Assembly: GCA_902766125.1 (NCBI GenBank)
Contig: CACXCG010000057.1
Coordinates: 1-35,897, forward strand
Origin: an uncultured Spirochaetaceae bacterium
GTDB taxonomy: Bacteria; Spirochaetota; Spirochaetia; Treponematales; Treponemataceae
Length of the DNA: 35,897 bases
Reading direction: 5' to 3'
Notes under the pieces: generated by a model
What the model saw: only the letters and a program-made list of their open reading frames with translations
Database searches by the model: none
Told to the model about the DNA's origin: nothing
Position numbers and translations under genes: made by a program
Shown here: one piece after another, positions 34,446-35,897 of the stretch
Layout: each line of letters opens with the position of its first letter
Position numbering within the stretch: the stretch's first letter is position 1

Positions 34446-35186
34446 TTACATTGAAAAATCTTTACCAAGATAAATTTCGCGGGCAAGCGGGGAGTCCAGA
34501 ACTTCCTGTCTTGTTCCCGAAATGACAATCTGTCCGGTAGAGATAATGATTGAACGGTTTGTGATTTCCAGTGTATCGCGTACGTTGTGATCGGTAATCA
34601 GGATTCCAATGTTGCGCTGGGTAAGCTGTTTTATCATTCCCTTGATGTCTGCAACTGCAATGGGGTCAATGCCTGCAAACGGTTCGTCCAAAAGTAAAAA
34701 GTGCGGATTTATGGCAAGCGAGCGGGCAATTTCGGTACGGCGCCGTTCTCCTCCGCTTAAGGTATAGGCTTCCTGCTTACGGATTCTTCCGATTGAAAAC
34801 TCTTCTATCAATTCTTCCAGAAACTGTTTTTTCTGTGTGTCATCCAGGTCTTTTCGTGTTTCTATGATAGACCAGATGTTTTCTTCAACTGTCAGTTTTC
34901 TGAATACCGAAGGTTCCTGCGGTAAGTAGGAAATGCCTGCCTGTGCACGTTTGTACATGGGTAAGCTGGTGATGCATTCGTTATCAAGGTAGACGTTCCC
35001 GCTGGTTGGTTTGTGAAAGCCGACTATCATGTAGAAGGTTGTAGTTTTTCCTGAGCCGTTAGGTCCTAACAGTCCTAAAACTTCGCCAGTGTGCATGAAA
35101 AAATCTATTCCCTGTACAACTTTTTTCTTGCCAAAGTTTTTATACAGTGCTTCTACGCGTAATGTATGTTCTGAAGCTTCACTCAT
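34446..35186 (-). CDS. lptB: Lipopolysaccharide-type export ABC ATPase LptB
   Basis: The product is 246 residues. Walker A GPNGSGKT is at residues 41-48. The LptB-specific Q-loop text GISYLPQEPSVFRKLTVEEN, signature LSGGERRRTEIARSLA, Walker B FLLLDEPFAGIDPIAV and switch TDHNVRDTLEI are all present. LptB powers extraction of lipid from the inner membrane for transfer over LptC and LptA. Its ribosome binding site AGGGAGA lies at the end of lptA. Its stop is one base from that of the convergent CBS gene. The cargo in this spirochaete is uncertain. Confidence 0.95.
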   Translation of the reverse strand: MSEASEHTLRVEALYKNFGKKKVVQGIDFFMHTGEVLGLLGPNGSGKTTTFYMIVGFHKPTSGNVYLDNECITSLPMYKRAQAGISYLPQEPSVFRKLTVEENIWSIIETRKDLDDTQKKQFLEELIEEFSIGRIRKQEAYTLSGGERRRTEIARSLAINPHFLLLDEPFAGIDPIAVADIKGMIKQLTQRNIGILITDHNVRDTLEITNRSIIISTGQIVISGTRQEVLDSPLAREIYLGKDFSM

Positions 35187-35188
35187 CT

Positions 35189-35818
35189 TTAATCTCCCTG
35201 TCCGTTTTTTGTAACCGTAACAGAACCACGAACTCTTCCGTCAAGTGTTATTTCCTGAGTGTCCAGATTCAGTACAATCTGCTGTGCGCGGAAGGTGTCT
35301 GTGTTCTGTGTTACCTGCGGATTTCCTTCTAACGTAAGCATCTGATCGTCCTTGCGGTAAATTGCATACGAGGCAGTACACGTGTTGTCTTTTTGTGTAA
35401 GCGTGATTGAAATCTGCATGACGGCAACATGAGAAATATCATCGTATTCAATGCGCTGAGCCTGAGCCGTTACGCCGTTTTCTGGATCATTGAGGGTTAC
35501 GTTTCCTTCAAGGGTTGCGACCTTTGTGTCGCGGTCGTAGGTCATTTTGTTGCAGGTAAAACTCATTCCGCTTTCGCTGTTGGTTCCGCGTATGCTTCCG
35601 CTTGCAGTAATAAAGCGAAAATCGGTACCCGAAAGTTCTATGCTGTCTGCAAAGATTTCCATTGTATCGGTTACAATATGTGCATTTCCGGTAAGGGTAG
35701 TGTAGCCGTTTTTTTCTGACGCATTACCGGTCATGCTGTCTGCATAGAATTTAATTGTCTCTGCGTGAACGGGTAAGAGCAGGGCTGCAAATAAAAAGAC
35801 AAACAGTTTTTGTTTCAT
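35189..35818 (-). CDS. lptA: LptA/OstA-like periplasmic protein
   Basis: The product is 209 residues. A signal peptide covers residues 1-19 (MKQKLFVFLFAALLLPVHA). The mature part repeats short beta-strand units such as TLTGNAHIVTDTMEIFADSI, TLEGNVTLNDPENGV and LTLEGNPQVTQNTDTFRA, the pattern of the OstA/LptA jelly-roll that forms the periplasmic bridge. The start has GGAGGT upstream on the minus strand. It overlaps the preceding lptC-like gene (ATGA) and is followed by lptB after two bases, the usual gene order. Confidence 0.9.
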   Translation of the reverse strand: MKQKLFVFLFAALLLPVHAETIKFYADSMTGNASEKNGYTTLTGNAHIVTDTMEIFADSIELSGTDFRFITASGSIRGTNSESGMSFTCNKMTYDRDTKVATLEGNVTLNDPENGVTAQAQRIEYDDISHVAVMQISITLTQKDNTCTASYAIYRKDDQMLTLEGNPQVTQNTDTFRAQQIVLNLDTQEITLDGRVRGSVTVTKNGQGD

Positions 35819-35897
35819 TGTTCACCTCCGCCGTTAGTGACGGTACCGCTCACTGTTCCGGAAAACGAATACTGTCTGCTGATGCCGCTTGCAGAAA
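35815..35897 (-). CDS. lptC: C-terminal end of an LptC-like protein (cut by window edge)
   Basis: Only the last 26 codons lie in the window, reading SASGISRQYSFSGTVSGTVT then NGGGEQ and stop. The TGA overlaps the lptA ATG. The beta-strand-like SFSGTVSGTV pattern and the position directly upstream of lptA-lptB suggest the membrane-anchored partner LptC, but too little is visible to be sure. The ribosome binding site of lptA (GGAGGT) is within this end. Confidence 0.55.
   Translation of the reverse strand, partial: SASGISRQYSFSGTVSGTVTNGGGEQ

Noticed and set aside
1..35897. CRISPR arrays, insertion sequences, prophage or toxin-antitoxin genes
   Set aside because: None found: no direct-repeat arrays, transposase or integrase text, or unexplained gene islands are visible on either strand.

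Overview
The window is a chromosomal segment from a spirochaete, most likely a Treponema-type organism. This rests on the style of the ribosomal and RNA polymerase proteins, a zinc-type S14, the absence of fusA next to rpsG and tuf, an H2-sensor-like hydrogenase/chemoreceptor relic, and an lptC-lptA-lptB cluster. Species cannot be fixed from the sequence alone. Base and codon use look even throughout, and I see no insertion sequence, phage, CRISPR array, integrase or attachment site.

Layout. (1) 9-12317: tRNA-Trp, secE, nusG, rplK-rplA-rplJ-rplL, rpoB-rpoC, rpsL-rpsG, all on the plus strand. Gaps between blocks carry folded leaders and attenuator-like hairpins, most strikingly the 310 bp rplL-rpoB gap. 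A strong intrinsic terminator closes this block after rpsG. (2) 12381-13668: a decayed gene that once fused a ferredoxin/[FeFe]-hydrogenase sensor module to a methyl-accepting chemotaxis signalling domain. It has no start codon, a lost ferredoxin cysteine, an in-frame stop, two frameshifts and internal deletions. (3) 13669-14220: a 552 bp gene-free stretch with two good sigma70-type promoters and, between them, a GC-richer segment that can fold into nested hairpins and a possible pseudoknot. It is either a free-standing small RNA or a very long tuf leader. (4) 14221-28980: tuf followed by the S10, spc and alpha ribosomal protein operons run together (rpsJ to rplQ, including secY, rpmJ and rpoA), ending in a small zinc-ribbon protein and a terminator. 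(5) 29064-34444: a complete branched-chain amino acid-type ABC importer (livJ, livH, livM, livG, livF) plus a CBS-pair/ACT-like protein. The livHMGF promoter overlaps the livJ terminator. (6) 34446-35897, minus strand: lptB, lptA and the end of an lptC-like gene, converging on the CBS gene with a single base between stop codons.

How the genes work together. Regions 1 and 4 supply transcription (alpha, beta and beta' subunits, NusG), translation (EF-Tu and about 30 ribosomal proteins) and the SecY/SecE core of the protein export channel. Many genes overlap by 1-8 bases, as expected for coupled translation. The structured gaps sit where gene dosage must change: before rplK, before rplL, before rpoB, before rplC and before rpmJ. 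Region 5 imports an amino acid or related small molecule with the binding lipoprotein made in excess. Region 6 belongs to envelope lipid transport.

The points most worth following are the hydrogenase-chemoreceptor relic, the candidate RNA upstream of tuf, the switch-like rpoB leader, and a serine (not asparagine) at the key rifampicin position of RpoB.
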